A stretch of DNA of 64,000 nt from Paenisporosarcina quisquiliarum_A (GCF_043641925.1 NZ_JBHZRU010000013.1:1-64000); one strand, 5' to 3'; counted from the stretch's first letter, positions 44,544 to 53,397 are shown. Notes: generated by a model not told the origin, from the sequence alone. Numbers and translations: made by a program.

Positions 44544-45865
44544 AATATGTTGAACATGTGAAGACAGCTATTTTATGGTTACTCGTTGTCCTAAGTATTT
44601 TCCTAACATTCTCGATTTGGACTTATACACCATCATATCCCACAATTCAAAAAGCCCCAGTTGTCGACATTTCGATTGCTGATCGGAAAAGAATTAATGA
44701 GGTAGTAAAACCATATAAAATGGTTTTTAGTTTAAAAGATGGACTTTCAGGCACTACTTCTTTTCCTCAAGTAGAGAGAGTATTAGGCGTAATGAAGGAT
44801 TGGGAGATAAGAAATCTATCGTTAGTTAGCAATAATTTATCACCAGCAGAATTAAATGAATATAGTCTAACAACAAATCGCTTTACAATGATATATCCAA
44901 CGGAAATTCCATTCGCTGTGTACGATAACATCATCCCATTTACCTCAACCAATATTCCAGGAGATGGTTTTGATCGTATGATTGTTGACTGGAATCGACC
45001 TGAAGATGATGAATTAACGGTTTATTTCGCTAGCTCAATATCAAAACAACTCTATTCAGCTAAAGTGACGAAAGTAGATCCACAGCAGTTTCAAGAAAAA
45101 GTATTAACGCCTGCAGCAGATTTCACTAAATACACGCATGTTGATCGAAACGGCCAATTAACAATGTTTGTACCAACTGAAGAAATTGCTTCGATCCGTT
45201 ATACGTATATTTTGAGAGATGTTCCACCAGCTCGATTTAAAGATGCCTTATTTGATAATCCAAATAAAGTTCGTCGAAGTTTTGTTGGGACTTATAATGA
45301 AGAGTACTCAGACGATACGGCACTATTGACTGTCGATTCTCTCGATCGAACATTAAGTTACGTATATCCTGCTGCAGAAAGTGATGTGCCAGGTATAGCT
45401 CACGAACTTGTATTTGATAGTATGGATTTTGTGAATGAACACGAGGGTTGGACGGACGATTACCGTTTAGTAGGAATTAATCCAGCTACTCAAAAAGTGG
45501 ATTATCAACTTTTCTTATTAGGATATCCAGTTTTTAGTGATATGACGTCCACAACGATTTCGACTTATTGGGGAACAAACCGGATTTTCCGATATATTAG
45601 ACCTTACTTCACTTTAGACTTATCTTTACCATCCGAAACGGACGCAGCCATATTACCTTCAGGTGTGGAAGCTGCACAATTACTCGAACAAGTGGAAAGT
45701 GTTGAAGAAGTAAAAGCTTCTGGATTAACAGTCGGATATTATCTGACACGTGACGATGAAAGAGGTCTGTTGAATTTAGAGCCTTCTTGGTTCTATTTAG
45801 CAAATGGGATATGGTCGAGACTTACTCCAGAAACAATAGGAGGTGGAGCATTTGGATTGGAATAA
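44534..45865 (+). CDS. walH: WalK regulator WalH (YycH)
   Basis: A 443-residue protein with one N-terminal TM (~10-30) and a large extracytoplasmic domain. YycH and YycI interact with WalK in the membrane and restrain it in B. subtilis. Family assigned from position and length; sequence is expectedly divergent. A TTG at 44540 is an alternative start. Confidence 0.9.
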   Translation: MGLKYVEHVKTAILWLLVVLSIFLTFSIWTYTPSYPTIQKAPVVDISIADRKRINEVVKPYKMVFSLKDGLSGTTSFPQVERVLGVMKDWEIRNLSLVSNNLSPAELNEYSLTTNRFTMIYPTEIPFAVYDNIIPFTSTNIPGDGFDRMIVDWNRPEDDELTVYFASSISKQLYSAKVTKVDPQQFQEKVLTPAADFTKYTHVDRNGQLTMFVPTEEIASIRYTYILRDVPPARFKDALFDNPNKVRRSFVGTYNEEYSDDTALLTVDSLDRTLSYVYPAAESDVPGIAHELVFDSMDFVNEHEGWTDDYRLVGINPATQKVDYQLFLLGYPVFSDMTSTTISTYWGTNRIFRYIRPYFTLDLSLPSETDAAILPSGVEAAQLLEQVESVEEVKASGLTVGYYLTRDDERGLLNLEPSWFYLANGIWSRLTPETIGGGAFGLE

Positions 45866-46667
45866 AACCAAAACCATCTTTATTATTGTATTTTCGATTC
45901 TAAATGTCTTTTTGTATACCCTCTATTTAAATAGACATACCGAGTCAAAAGAAATAGAACCACTTTCTGAAGCTTCGGTGTCTGACAGACTTCAAGCGGA
46001 TAATATTCAATACGAAAGTTTAGATTCTACAGTTGAACCAGAATCATATGTAGCTGGAAACGTTCGAATATTTAAGAGTGAAACGATGGAACCGAGAGAG
46101 AACCAAACATTTGAGATTATTGAAGAAGGTTCTAAATTACTTGCTACTTTTAAAACGCCAGTTGCTATTCCAAACGTAAAAGATGTAGCAAGTTTTGAGG
46201 ATTTTGCAGTCAAAAATATCGATAACGGATCTGTTTATAAACTATGGAAAATCGATAAAGAAGCACGGAAAGCGGTTTTATTCCAAACGGTTAAAAATCG
46301 TTTTATCTACTACAATTCTGGTGGAACTTTAACAATGTATTGGAATGAGGAAAGTGAAATCATTCGATACGAACAAACTCAATTCGCCGAATTGGAAGAT
46401 TTCCCAGAGACGGTTGATTTATTACCTGAAGAGGACGCAGTTAGTGCTTTATATGGTCAAAGAATTCTTCAGCCAAATTCAACGATTCTTGATCTTACTT
46501 TAGGATTCTCAACGCTCGTACAATTTACAGAGTCTCAAGTTTTTGCTCCTACTTGGCGAGTGAGAGTAGAGTTAGAAGATGGGTCCGAAGAAGATTACTT
46601 TGTGAATGCGGTTGAAGGAAAAATAATTGAATTTGAAAACGAACCAAAGGAATTAGAAGAAGAGTAA
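45852..46667 (+). CDS. walI: WalK regulator WalI (YycI)
   Basis: A 271-residue single-TM protein. TTG at 45852, eight bases after AGGAGG, gives MDWNKTKTIFIIVFSILNVF, the diagnostic YycI start; a GTG nine bases earlier is inside the RBS. Extracellular YycH/YycI-like domain with EEDYFVNAVEGKIIEFEN at the end. Overlaps the walH 3' end by 14 bases. Confidence 0.93.
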   Translation: MDWNKTKTIFIIVFSILNVFLYTLYLNRHTESKEIEPLSEASVSDRLQADNIQYESLDSTVEPESYVAGNVRIFKSETMEPRENQTFEIIEEGSKLLATFKTPVAIPNVKDVASFEDFAVKNIDNGSVYKLWKIDKEARKAVLFQTVKNRFIYYNSGGTLTMYWNEESEIIRYEQTQFAELEDFPETVDLLPEEDAVSALYGQRILQPNSTILDLTLGFSTLVQFTESQVFAPTWRVRVELEDGSEEDYFVNAVEGKIIEFENEPKELEEE

Positions 46668-46679
46668 GGAGTTTTTGTC

Positions 46680-47468
46680 ATGCGTTTTAGTGTTCTAGCA
46701 AGCGGCAGTAGCGGAAATGCCATATACGTCGAAAATGATGAGCATGCTTTTTTAGTAGATGCCGGATTGAGCGGACGAAAAATGGAAGAATTATTTGCTT
46801 CTGTTGACCGCAACATGAAAAAATTAAGCGGAATTTTAGTAACGCATGAACATAGTGATCATATTAAAGGTCTTGGAATATTAGCACGTAAATACAATGT
46901 TCCGATCTATGCGAATGAAAAAACGTGGATGGCAATGGATCCCCTAGTGGGCAAAATTCCACTAGAGCAACGCTTCCATTTTGATATGGAAACGGTGAAA
47001 ACATTTGGATCCATCGATATCCAATCCTTCGCAGTATCACATGATGCAGCTGACCCGATGTTTTATGTCTTTCACGAAAATGGACGCAAATTAGTCCTAA
47101 TTACAGACACCGGTTATGTAAGTGATCGCATGAAAGGTCATATTCAAGGTGCTGACTCATTTGTTTTCGAAAGCAATCATGATGTTGGCATGCTTCAAAT
47201 GGGCAGATACCCTTGGTCAGTCAAACGACGTATCTTGAGTGATGTAGGCCATGTCTCCAATGAAGATGCTGCCGTTGCGATGAGTGAAGTGGTGGAACAA
47301 AAACCAACTCGCATGTATCTCTCGCATTTAAGCAAAGATAACAATATGAAAGATTTAGCCAGAATGAGTGTTTCCCAAACGCTTCAATCGTGTGGCATCG
47401 TACCAGGTGAATTTCTTCAGTTATATGATACCGATGCGAATAAACCAACTGAACTCGTCACCGTTTAA
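46680..47468 (+). CDS. walJ: Metallo-beta-lactamase fold exonuclease WalJ (YycJ)
   Basis: A 262-residue MBL-fold enzyme with THEHSDHIKGL metal ligands (~57-67), further His at SHDAADP and TDTGYV. YycJ is a 5'-3' DNA exonuclease implicated in mismatch repair and wall/cell-division coordination. RBS AAGGAG. Last gene of the wal operon. Confidence 0.95.
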   Translation: MRFSVLASGSSGNAIYVENDEHAFLVDAGLSGRKMEELFASVDRNMKKLSGILVTHEHSDHIKGLGILARKYNVPIYANEKTWMAMDPLVGKIPLEQRFHFDMETVKTFGSIDIQSFAVSHDAADPMFYVFHENGRKLVLITDTGYVSDRMKGHIQGADSFVFESNHDVGMLQMGRYPWSVKRRILSDVGHVSNEDAAVAMSEVVEQKPTRMYLSHLSKDNNMKDLARMSVSQTLQSCGIVPGEFLQLYDTDANKPTELVTV

Positions 47469-47495
47469 ACCTCACATTTTGTGGGGTTTTTATTT
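47467..47495 (+). terminator. wal operon terminator
   Basis: AAACCTCAC (47467-47475) pairs with GTGGGGTTT (47481-47489), one G-U pair, then T-rich tail. Confidence 0.7.
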
Positions 47496-47546
47496 TGCGC
47501 AAAAATGTGAGCGTTAAAGAATGTGTGTATGGAGTGGCAGATGGGT

Positions 47547-47672
47547 ATTCTAGATTTCGTGGGGGTTATTCGAGGATCGGATTGTGGGATTCAAGGATTC
47601 ATCTAGGACATTCAAGAATTCGTAAGACGCATTCTCGATTTCACCGCCTTCATTCAAAAATTCATTTTTTTA
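47547..47672. repeat. Six-copy 21-bp tandem repeat
   Basis: ATTC occurs at 47547, 47568, 47589, 47610, 47631 and 47652, a strict 21-bp period; each unit starts ATTCNAGRATTC or a variant and ends in a variable GC-richer half. The phase of seven codons keeps one plus-strand frame open, giving SR(F/I) every seven residues, but there is no RBS or proper start, so a real protein is doubtful. Confidence 0.8.
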
Positions 47673-47756
47673 AAACAATTTTAAATACATTTTCATCTAA
47701 TTTTAATGTTCGGTTGGTAAAGTAAGGATAACGAATAGAGAGAAAGGACGATGAAC

Positions 47757-48977
47757 ATGGGATATTACGATAGCCATACGCAAGAACCTCAAACAAGGGT
47801 TGTGAAAAAAGGAAGCAAAGGAGGTTATTTCTTTAGCGGTTTAGTCGGAGTCATGATTGGGGCACTAATCGTTTGGCTGATGATGCCTTCGTTAGTGGGA
47901 ATGATGCCCGGAGGAGTAAACGGAACATCATCCGATACGGAATCATCTTCTTTACCATCGGACACGACACAAGTGTCAACTGACATTACGACAGATGTCA
48001 CGTCGGCTGTTGAAAAAGTTGTAGGTGCAGTGGTTGGCGTGACGAATATACAATCATCTTCAGATTTCTTGAACCCATCCGGTGCATCGCAAGAAGCGGG
48101 AACAGGATCAGGCGTTATATACAAAAAGTCTGGTGACAAAGCTTATGTTGTTACGAATAACCACGTGATTGAAGGTGCCAATCAAATTGAGGTGACTCTC
48201 GCTGATGGTGCAAAAGTAGAAGCGAAATTATTAGGAACTGATATTTGGACTGATTTAGCAGTGCTTGAAATGGATGCTTCCAAAGTGACGGCTGTTGCTC
48301 AATTTGGTAACTCCGATAAATTAAAACAAGGTGAAACAGTTATCGCAATCGGAAATCCGCTCGGGCTTGATTTCTCAGGATCTGTTACTACTGGTGTCGT
48401 ATCTGGTAAAGACCGGACCATACCAGTGGACTTAAACGGGGATGGACAACAAGATTGGCAAGCTGAAGTTCTACAAACGGATGCTGCGATTAATCCCGGA
48501 AATAGTGGAGGCGCATTAGTAAATTTAGCAGGAGATTTAATTGGTATTAACTCCATGAAAATTGCACAATCATCAGTTGAAGGAATCGGTCTTGCGATTC
48601 CAATAAACTCAGCCATTCCAGTGATTGAGGATTTAGAACAATTTGGTGAAATGAAACGACCATCAATGGGTGTCACGTTAGTTGATGTAACAGATGTATC
48701 TGCCTTCCATCAACGAGACACACTTCGATTGCCTGAAGAAGTTACAACAGGAGTGGTAGTGGATGAAGTTGTAGGAGAATCTCCAGCGGATGTGGCAGGA
48801 TTACAACGATATGATGTCATTGTTGAAATGGATGGAGAAAAAATCGAAAACATCATTGAACTACGAAAACATTTGTACAATGAAAAAGAAGTCGGCGATT
48901 CTTTAACAATTAAAGTGTATCGTGCAGGACAACTGATGGAAATGAACTTAGAACTTACGGATAATTCGGCTCTATAA
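47757..48977 (+). CDS. htrA: HtrA-like membrane serine protease
   Basis: A 406-residue DegP/HtrA protein (position of B. subtilis yyxA/htrC). Short cytosolic N-terminus, TM ~22-45, Thr/Ser-rich linker, trypsin-like domain with triad His136 (NNHVIEG), Asp166 (WTDLAVLE) and Ser250 (NPGNSGGALVN), and one C-terminal PDZ domain. Degrades misfolded exported proteins. AAAGGACG eight bases before the ATG at 47757. Follows the wal operon as in B. subtilis. Confidence 0.96.
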   Translation: MGYYDSHTQEPQTRVVKKGSKGGYFFSGLVGVMIGALIVWLMMPSLVGMMPGGVNGTSSDTESSSLPSDTTQVSTDITTDVTSAVEKVVGAVVGVTNIQSSSDFLNPSGASQEAGTGSGVIYKKSGDKAYVVTNNHVIEGANQIEVTLADGAKVEAKLLGTDIWTDLAVLEMDASKVTAVAQFGNSDKLKQGETVIAIGNPLGLDFSGSVTTGVVSGKDRTIPVDLNGDGQQDWQAEVLQTDAAINPGNSGGALVNLAGDLIGINSMKIAQSSVEGIGLAIPINSAIPVIEDLEQFGEMKRPSMGVTLVDVTDVSAFHQRDTLRLPEEVTTGVVVDEVVGESPADVAGLQRYDVIVEMDGEKIENIIELRKHLYNEKEVGDSLTIKVYRAGQLMEMNLELTDNSAL

Positions 48978-49051
48978 ATTGCTCGAAAATTACATGTGGA
49001 TGAAGGAAAAGCATTGTGGATAAGATCGTGAGCTTAACAATTGATTTACAC

Positions 49052-49094
49052 AGCGAGTAGGAGGTGCAAACCCGCACCTTTCCTACTCGCTTTA
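49052..49094 (+). terminator. htrA terminator
   Basis: AGCGAGTAGGAGGTGC (49052-49067) pairs with GCACCTTTCCTACTCGCT (49074-49091); stem of about 16 bp, then TT. Confidence 0.85.
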
Positions 49095-49179
49095 ACTTTG
49101 TTAAAATAGATTGTGGATAAAGTTGTGTGAATTGTGTATAACTTAGTGAATACTTCGAAAATCGAAAGGAGAGGAAATA

Positions 49180-49344
49180 ATGAAAATTACTTGCTGTCAA
49201 ACCCATATAGATCATGCACTCGACATGTTTGTAGCGAAGCAAAATACCTTTCCGATTTTAACCGAATTAACAGATGAAGAAAAGTTATCCACAAAATGCG
49301 ATTATTGTGAAGACGCAGCAATATATTTAGTAGCGAACGAATGA
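49180..49344 (+). CDS. CxxH/CxxC family small protein
   Basis: A 54-residue protein: MKITCCQTHIDHALD ... STKCDYCEDAAIYLVANE. The pattern CCxTH near the start and CDYC near the end is that of the CxxH/CxxC proteins found next to rlmH in Bacillales, probably binding zinc; role unknown. GAAAGGAGAGG RBS. A DnaA box lies within its coding sequence. Confidence 0.9.
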   Translation: MKITCCQTHIDHALDMFVAKQNTFPILTELTDEEKLSTKCDYCEDAAIYLVANE

Positions 49345-49434
49345 TTGCATACTATATATAGAATTGACCTGTGGATATGTGCATAAGTCCTGTGGATAGC
49401 GTGTTTGTAAATTATATGTAAAGGTGGATAACCT

Positions 49435-49914
49435 GTGAATATCGCAATTGTCTCCGTAGGAAAATTAAAAGAAAAGTATTTAAAAATGGGCATTGAAGAA
49501 TATTCAAAAAGACTTGGAAGTTATGCCAAAATCGATTTAATCGAAGTCCCAGACGAAAAAGCACCAGAAAATCTAAGTGATGCCGATATGGAAATCGTTA
49601 AGAAAAAAGAGGGAGAACGCATTTTAGCTAAAATTGGACCGGACACCTATGTCATCGCCTTAGCAATTGAAGGAAAAATGAAATCTTCCGAACAGTTAGC
49701 CGATGATTTACAATCCCTCATGACATACGGTCGCAGCAAAATTGCCTTTGTCATCGGTGGTTCACTTGGACTACATGAAGACGTCATGAAGAGATCCGAC
49801 GAAAAGTTATCATTCTCGAAAATGACCTTGCCACATCAATTGATGAAATTAGTATTGGTGGAGCAGATCTATCGAGCTTTTCGGATTATTAAAAATGAAC
49901 CTTATCATAAGTGA
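49435..49914 (+). CDS. rlmH: 23S rRNA pseudouridine-1915 N3-methyltransferase
   Basis: A 159-residue SPOUT methylase: MNIAIVSVGKLKEKYLKMGIE (written in part as family start), FVIGGSLGLHEDV (~104-116) and the knotted C-terminus EQIYRAFRIIKNEPYHK. Homologue of staphylococcal OrfX, whose 3' end is the SCCmec attachment site. GTG start after AAAGGTGG. Confidence 0.97.
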   Translation: MNIAIVSVGKLKEKYLKMGIEEYSKRLGSYAKIDLIEVPDEKAPENLSDADMEIVKKKEGERILAKIGPDTYVIALAIEGKMKSSEQLADDLQSLMTYGRSKIAFVIGGSLGLHEDVMKRSDEKLSFSKMTLPHQLMKLVLVEQIYRAFRIIKNEPYHK

Positions 49915-49939
49915 TAGGAAAGTAATCTAGCATAAGTGA
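49897..49939 (+). other. SCC attB-like rlmH 3' end with repeated core
   Basis: The rlmH terminus reads GAACCTTATCATAAGTGAT (49897-49915), close to the staphylococcal attB/direct-repeat core GAAGCNTATCATAAGTGA. The core CATAAGTGA is repeated 25 bp downstream (49931-49939). No Ccr recombinase gene is seen in the window. Confidence 0.45.
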
Positions 49940-50003
49940 GAGATTCAGATATTTTATTCTAATGGTAAGTGAAATGTTCAATGGGAAGTTGTTTTATAAA
50001 TGA

Positions 50004-50118
50004 GTAATAGAAGCGGAAACTGTCTGGATGACGCAAAAGGCAATTGCCAAATTGTTTCAAACAACTTAAGCAGTATATAAGCCTCCATATAAAAAACATC
50101 TCTCCAGAGCAGGATTAA
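50004..50118 (+). pseudogene. RhuM-family gene fragment
   Basis: Frame from 50004 reads VIEAETVWMTQKAIAKLFQT then stops; shifting one frame from 50071 gives QYISLHIKNISPEQD then stop. Together they follow the RhuM family pattern ETVWLTQxxMAxLFxTTxxNISLHIKNIxxEGEL of the N-terminal DNA-binding-like region. RhuM genes travel on pathogenicity islands and restriction/defence loci. The remaining body is not recognisable, so this is a heavily decayed remnant. Confidence 0.65.
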
Positions 50119-50254
50119 TCATCAAGCTTTACTTGACAATAAGCAGAGTAGTTTGCTGCACAGGTATATCAGAGGCACCTCACAGAGGAATTCTGGCAAA
50201 AACCCTGTTTATAATGAATTCGTCGTAAATAGAAGTATCACTTCCCAATACTAA

Positions 50255-50289
50255 CCTATTCCTAAGACTTCCCTAAGAAACCTTAAGAA
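50255..50289 (+). promoter_or_regulatory. Direct repeats before the VanZ-like gene
   Basis: CCTATT, CCTAAGA (50261-50267), CCTAAGA (50272-50278) and CCTTAAGAA (50281-50289) recur about every 10-11 bp, one helical turn, the usual layout of an OmpR-family response-regulator site. Confidence 0.4.
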
Positions 50290-50383
50290 TTGCCATACGT
50301 GTTTCTTCAGATTTCAGTGAAATAATAAGTGTATCACTTAAGTGCAGATACGAGATTAATCTGAAGAAGAGGAGTGGAATGGC

Positions 50384-50983
50384 ATGACAACAGAAGAATC
50401 GTGGTCGTTTATTAGGACGATAAATGCGGGGTATATTTTATGGCCACTATTTATTGTGTATTTGGTAATAGTGATACTGAAGTTGAAAAGACAGGATAAG
50501 AACTATAGTACTTTTCAATACATTACGTTAATTTCCCTGGGAATATATATGCTTTCGGTGGTGGCGTTGACGACGTTTCCGATTGAAGTGAATTTGGGGA
50601 TATATAAGAATCAGAGTCCGTGGTACAGCCGAATCAATCCGATTCCGATTCTGACGATTGATATGGCGACATTTATTTTGAACATCGTTATGTTGGTTCC
50701 GTTTGGGGTCTACCAGTGGCTATTAGTGAAGCAGGACAAGATTTCGTGGGAGCTCGTGGCAGTGAGGAGTTTGCTGTTCAGTCTAGCGATAGAAGTGCTG
50801 CAGTTGTTGCTTTACATCACTGCGAATAGTGCCAGAAGCGTGGATGTGAATGACTTGATTGCGAATACGCTCGGAGGGGTTCTGGGGTATTATGCGATGA
50901 AGTTTGTATCGAAGAATACGTATTTCAAAGAATGGATTGATCAATTTAAAGTGTCTATGAAAAGCCTGATCACTACAAATTAA
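50384..50983 (+). CDS. VanZ-like membrane protein
   Basis: A 199-residue protein with four to five TM helices; VDVNDLIANTLGGVLGY (~152-168) and NIVMLVPFG are VanZ family landmarks. Members can confer low-level glycopeptide or lipoglycopeptide tolerance; many are of unknown role. AGAGGAG RBS. Single gene. Confidence 0.88.
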   Translation: MTTEESWSFIRTINAGYILWPLFIVYLVIVILKLKRQDKNYSTFQYITLISLGIYMLSVVALTTFPIEVNLGIYKNQSPWYSRINPIPILTIDMATFILNIVMLVPFGVYQWLLVKQDKISWELVAVRSLLFSLAIEVLQLLLYITANSARSVDVNDLIANTLGGVLGYYAMKFVSKNTYFKEWIDQFKVSMKSLITTN

Positions 50984-51118
50984 TTGTAGTTTATATGAAT
51001 CAATTTTATGGGATAGCCAGGCGGATGTGATGAAATCATGGTCATTTCCCCAGTTTTTAACCACAACTCTCGCATGCGTTCTTATGAAATTCTGACAGAA
51101 ATTATATAGCTATAGATT

Positions 51119-51154
51119 GTAAAAAAAATGCCCTAGAATCGTTTGATTCTAGGG
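51119..51154 (-). terminator. ger operon terminator
   Basis: GCCCTAGAATC (51129-51139) pairs perfectly with GATTCTAGGGC (51144-51154); A9 on the plus-strand left gives the minus T-run. Confidence 0.9.
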
Positions 51155-51172
51155 CTTATTCGATAGGGAAAA

Positions 51173-52276
51173 TTAAAAGTCTTGCTTTTTTGAATTTGCA
51201 TCCGTCAAAGGCTCGATATTAATATTGTATTTTATCTTAATGTCCATCTTCTCAAACATTTCAATCCATTTTTTTTCTCCCATTGGTTTTGAGAATGGTC
51301 TTTTAGTTTGTATGCCAAGCTGTAATGGATCCACTTTCAATTCTTGTATCTTTTTAACTAGTTCATGTGTTTGTTTTTCAAGATGGGTTTCGATATCTAT
51401 TTTTATTTTTTTTAGCTGCTTTGGGTCAAATAATTGCATATCTCCCTGATATTCCTCAATTCTTGTGTCTAAATTCACGGTATAGGTCATTGTAGAATAG
51501 CTGCTATCGATATCTACTATTGTTTTAGATTTAACATGACCCAGTACAACTTCAAATTCTGGAATTGGTAAAACTTCTACGTAGTGATCATTGTTTATCA
51601 GCTGGAAGATACGATCATCTAAAGATGAAATAATTTCAACTAACTTGTCATCTTGAAATAAGGCTGTACCTTCATAGCTGACCTCATTCTCTTGTACTCT
51701 GAATACAGGCAAGAAAGGATCTGAATAAGGAGTATAGAGCAAATTTTTAAATTCATGAAGATTAACGACAGTTATTTCTCCTTGGTTTTTTTCCTCATAA
51801 TGCTTCAGCATTCGGTAAAACGAGTAATCCAAGTTTTCATCTTTATCCAATTTACTTCCCAAGTACTCTTCAAAATTTCCTTTTACGATAACTAAATAGA
51901 TTCTCAAAGGGACATCCGGATCAGTCAATAATACATTTATAATGGACATAATCCCTTCTTTTCCAAGTTCCTCACTAATTACCAGCATCCGCATTTGTCC
52001 GAATTTAATTTCCTGGTAGAAGTTTAAGTTGTACTTCTGTACTCCTTCCTTTAATAAGCTGACTTCTTGTGACATTACACTCTTATTTTCTTTACTTAGA
52101 GGAGGCAAAATTGTACTGACATTTACTTTCCCTTCATCTCCCTTACTAATAGACAAAAAGGTAATGGGAGAAATTTCTTCAATAAGGTTATTTTCGGTAA
52201 AAGGGGTACAACCAGATAAACATAAAGTCATAAAAAGGAGTATCAATCTTTTAAATATCTTTTTATGTAGACGCAT
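51173..52276 (-). CDS. gerC: Germinant receptor subunit C (lipoprotein)
   Basis: A 367-residue Ger(x)C family lipoprotein: signal with lipobox LSGC (Cys23), N-terminal domain rich in beta strands, C-terminal domain with LDTRIEEYQGDM and the helical KIKIDIETHLEKQTHELVKK. Located on the outer face of the spore inner membrane with subunits A and B. AAGGGGG RBS; start overlaps gerB by 14 bases. Letter symbols A/B/C denote subunit type, not a specific GerA/K/X receptor. Confidence 0.92.
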   Translation of the reverse strand: MRLHKKIFKRLILLFMTLCLSGCTPFTENNLIEEISPITFLSISKGDEGKVNVSTILPPLSKENKSVMSQEVSLLKEGVQKYNLNFYQEIKFGQMRMLVISEELGKEGIMSIINVLLTDPDVPLRIYLVIVKGNFEEYLGSKLDKDENLDYSFYRMLKHYEEKNQGEITVVNLHEFKNLLYTPYSDPFLPVFRVQENEVSYEGTALFQDDKLVEIISSLDDRIFQLINNDHYVEVLPIPEFEVVLGHVKSKTIVDIDSSYSTMTYTVNLDTRIEEYQGDMQLFDPKQLKKIKIDIETHLEKQTHELVKKIQELKVDPLQLGIQTKRPFSKPMGEKKWIEMFEKMDIKIKYNINIEPLTDANSKKQDF

Positions 52277-53393
52277 GTTTATTAACCCCCTTTTTTTTCA
52301 TTACTAAAACAATAACAAGTGGGACAAGAAAATAGCTTATGATTCCAGCTATAATTTGAAGATTGAGTAAAAATTGTTGCTTCTCCCAAGACTTCCAAAA
52401 TAATTGATTCAAAAAAACCATTCCAATAAAAATAAGGAATACACTGAATAAAAAACCTTTTCCACTGGACGGCTTGCTCATTTTACCAAAAGCTATTTTA
52501 GATGCCCCATAAAACAATAGAAGAAGTAGAGAAACTGCAAAAACTAGGTTAAATAATTCAAAGGAAAGCAGGACCATATCAATTCGTTCAAACACTGGGT
52601 TTTGAAAACAACGGGCCATATTAATAATTGGATATTGACTTTTACTTAAATAATTGGAACCGAAATAAAATAGGGATGCTATAAATAGGAGTACATACTC
52701 TACAACGGTGAGTGCGTTGCCGTAAGACAAATAGCGGAAGGTTTTATTGTTTGATTTAAGCCATGGTCCCAAAAATACCAAAAATTCCGGACCAGAATAG
52801 GAAGACAAAATTAAAAAAAAGGCTTTCCAATTTTCTACTTTCCACTCCATTGGAATAAGTGGATACAAATCACTGAGTTGAGCTATTGGGGGAAAGAAGA
52901 AAAAAACGAAAAATGTGATCATCCAAAACGTTAAGAAAAAAGAAATCAACACTAAACGAATGGTATGTACAACGCCCTTACCTGCGACATAACAACAAAA
53001 CATCAAGATAAAAAACACAAGCCAATTTGTATCAGTTGATGGAAACATAAATGTTTGAACAATTTCGCTGAATCCTAACGTTATGACGGAAAGTTTAAGT
53101 AGAATAAAGAACAACCCGATAAAAGAGAGAAATCGTACCAATTTTTTTCCAAACAATTCGACAAATCCGTTATATCCATTACCAGATAGAGGGGTTAAAA
53201 GCCACTTCGATAAAAGAAAAAGGTTTAGTTGGGATAATATCCCGACAGCTATAAGCACCCAAATCATATATGGATTAATCAAGATATTTGGCATAATCAG
53301 AAAAAAGTATAGCATTTGGAGGCGATTTACTAACAACATGACATAGAGCCCATTATAGGTTTCATTCTTACTAAATAATTGGTGGGTTTCCAT
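52263..53393 (-). CDS. gerB: Germinant receptor subunit B
   Basis: A 376-residue protein with about ten TM helices, a spore-germination GerB member of the APC transporter superfamily; this subunit carries the germinant-binding pocket in GerBB/GerAB. ATG at 53393 is eight bases after AGGAG. Between gerA and gerC in one operon. Confidence 0.92.
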   Translation of the reverse strand: METHQLFSKNETYNGLYVMLLVNRLQMLYFFLIMPNILINPYMIWVLIAVGILSQLNLFLLSKWLLTPLSGNGYNGFVELFGKKLVRFLSFIGLFFILLKLSVITLGFSEIVQTFMFPSTDTNWLVFFILMFCCYVAGKGVVHTIRLVLISFFLTFWMITFFVFFFFPPIAQLSDLYPLIPMEWKVENWKAFFLILSSYSGPEFLVFLGPWLKSNNKTFRYLSYGNALTVVEYVLLFIASLFYFGSNYLSKSQYPIINMARCFQNPVFERIDMVLLSFELFNLVFAVSLLLLLFYGASKIAFGKMSKPSSGKGFLFSVFLIFIGMVFLNQLFWKSWEKQQFLLNLQIIAGIISYFLVPLVIVLVMKKKGVNKHAST

Positions 53394-53397
53394 CAAG

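Larger units (their letters stand above)
49015..49431. promoter_or_regulatory. DnaA-box cluster around rlmH
   Basis: Perfect boxes: 49015-49023, 49112-49120 (TGTGGATAA) and 49285-49293 (TTATCCACA). One-mismatch boxes: 49133-49141, 49370-49378, 49391-49399 and 49423-49431. Spread over 417 bp between htrA and rlmH, including the small CxxH/CxxC gene. B. subtilis has a DnaA-box cluster at the same gene (yydA). Confidence 0.8.
49940..50383. other. Gene-free stretch with relic DNA
   Basis: Beyond rlmH no intact gene is present for about 440 bp. It contains the RhuM-like relic (50004-50118), AT-rich unassigned sequence, and the repeats and promoter region before the VanZ-like gene. Confidence 0.6.

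Noticed and set aside
47495..47725. 76-codon frame across the 21-bp repeats
   Set aside because: TTG start without RBS inside the wal terminator; the open frame is explained by the 21-bp period.
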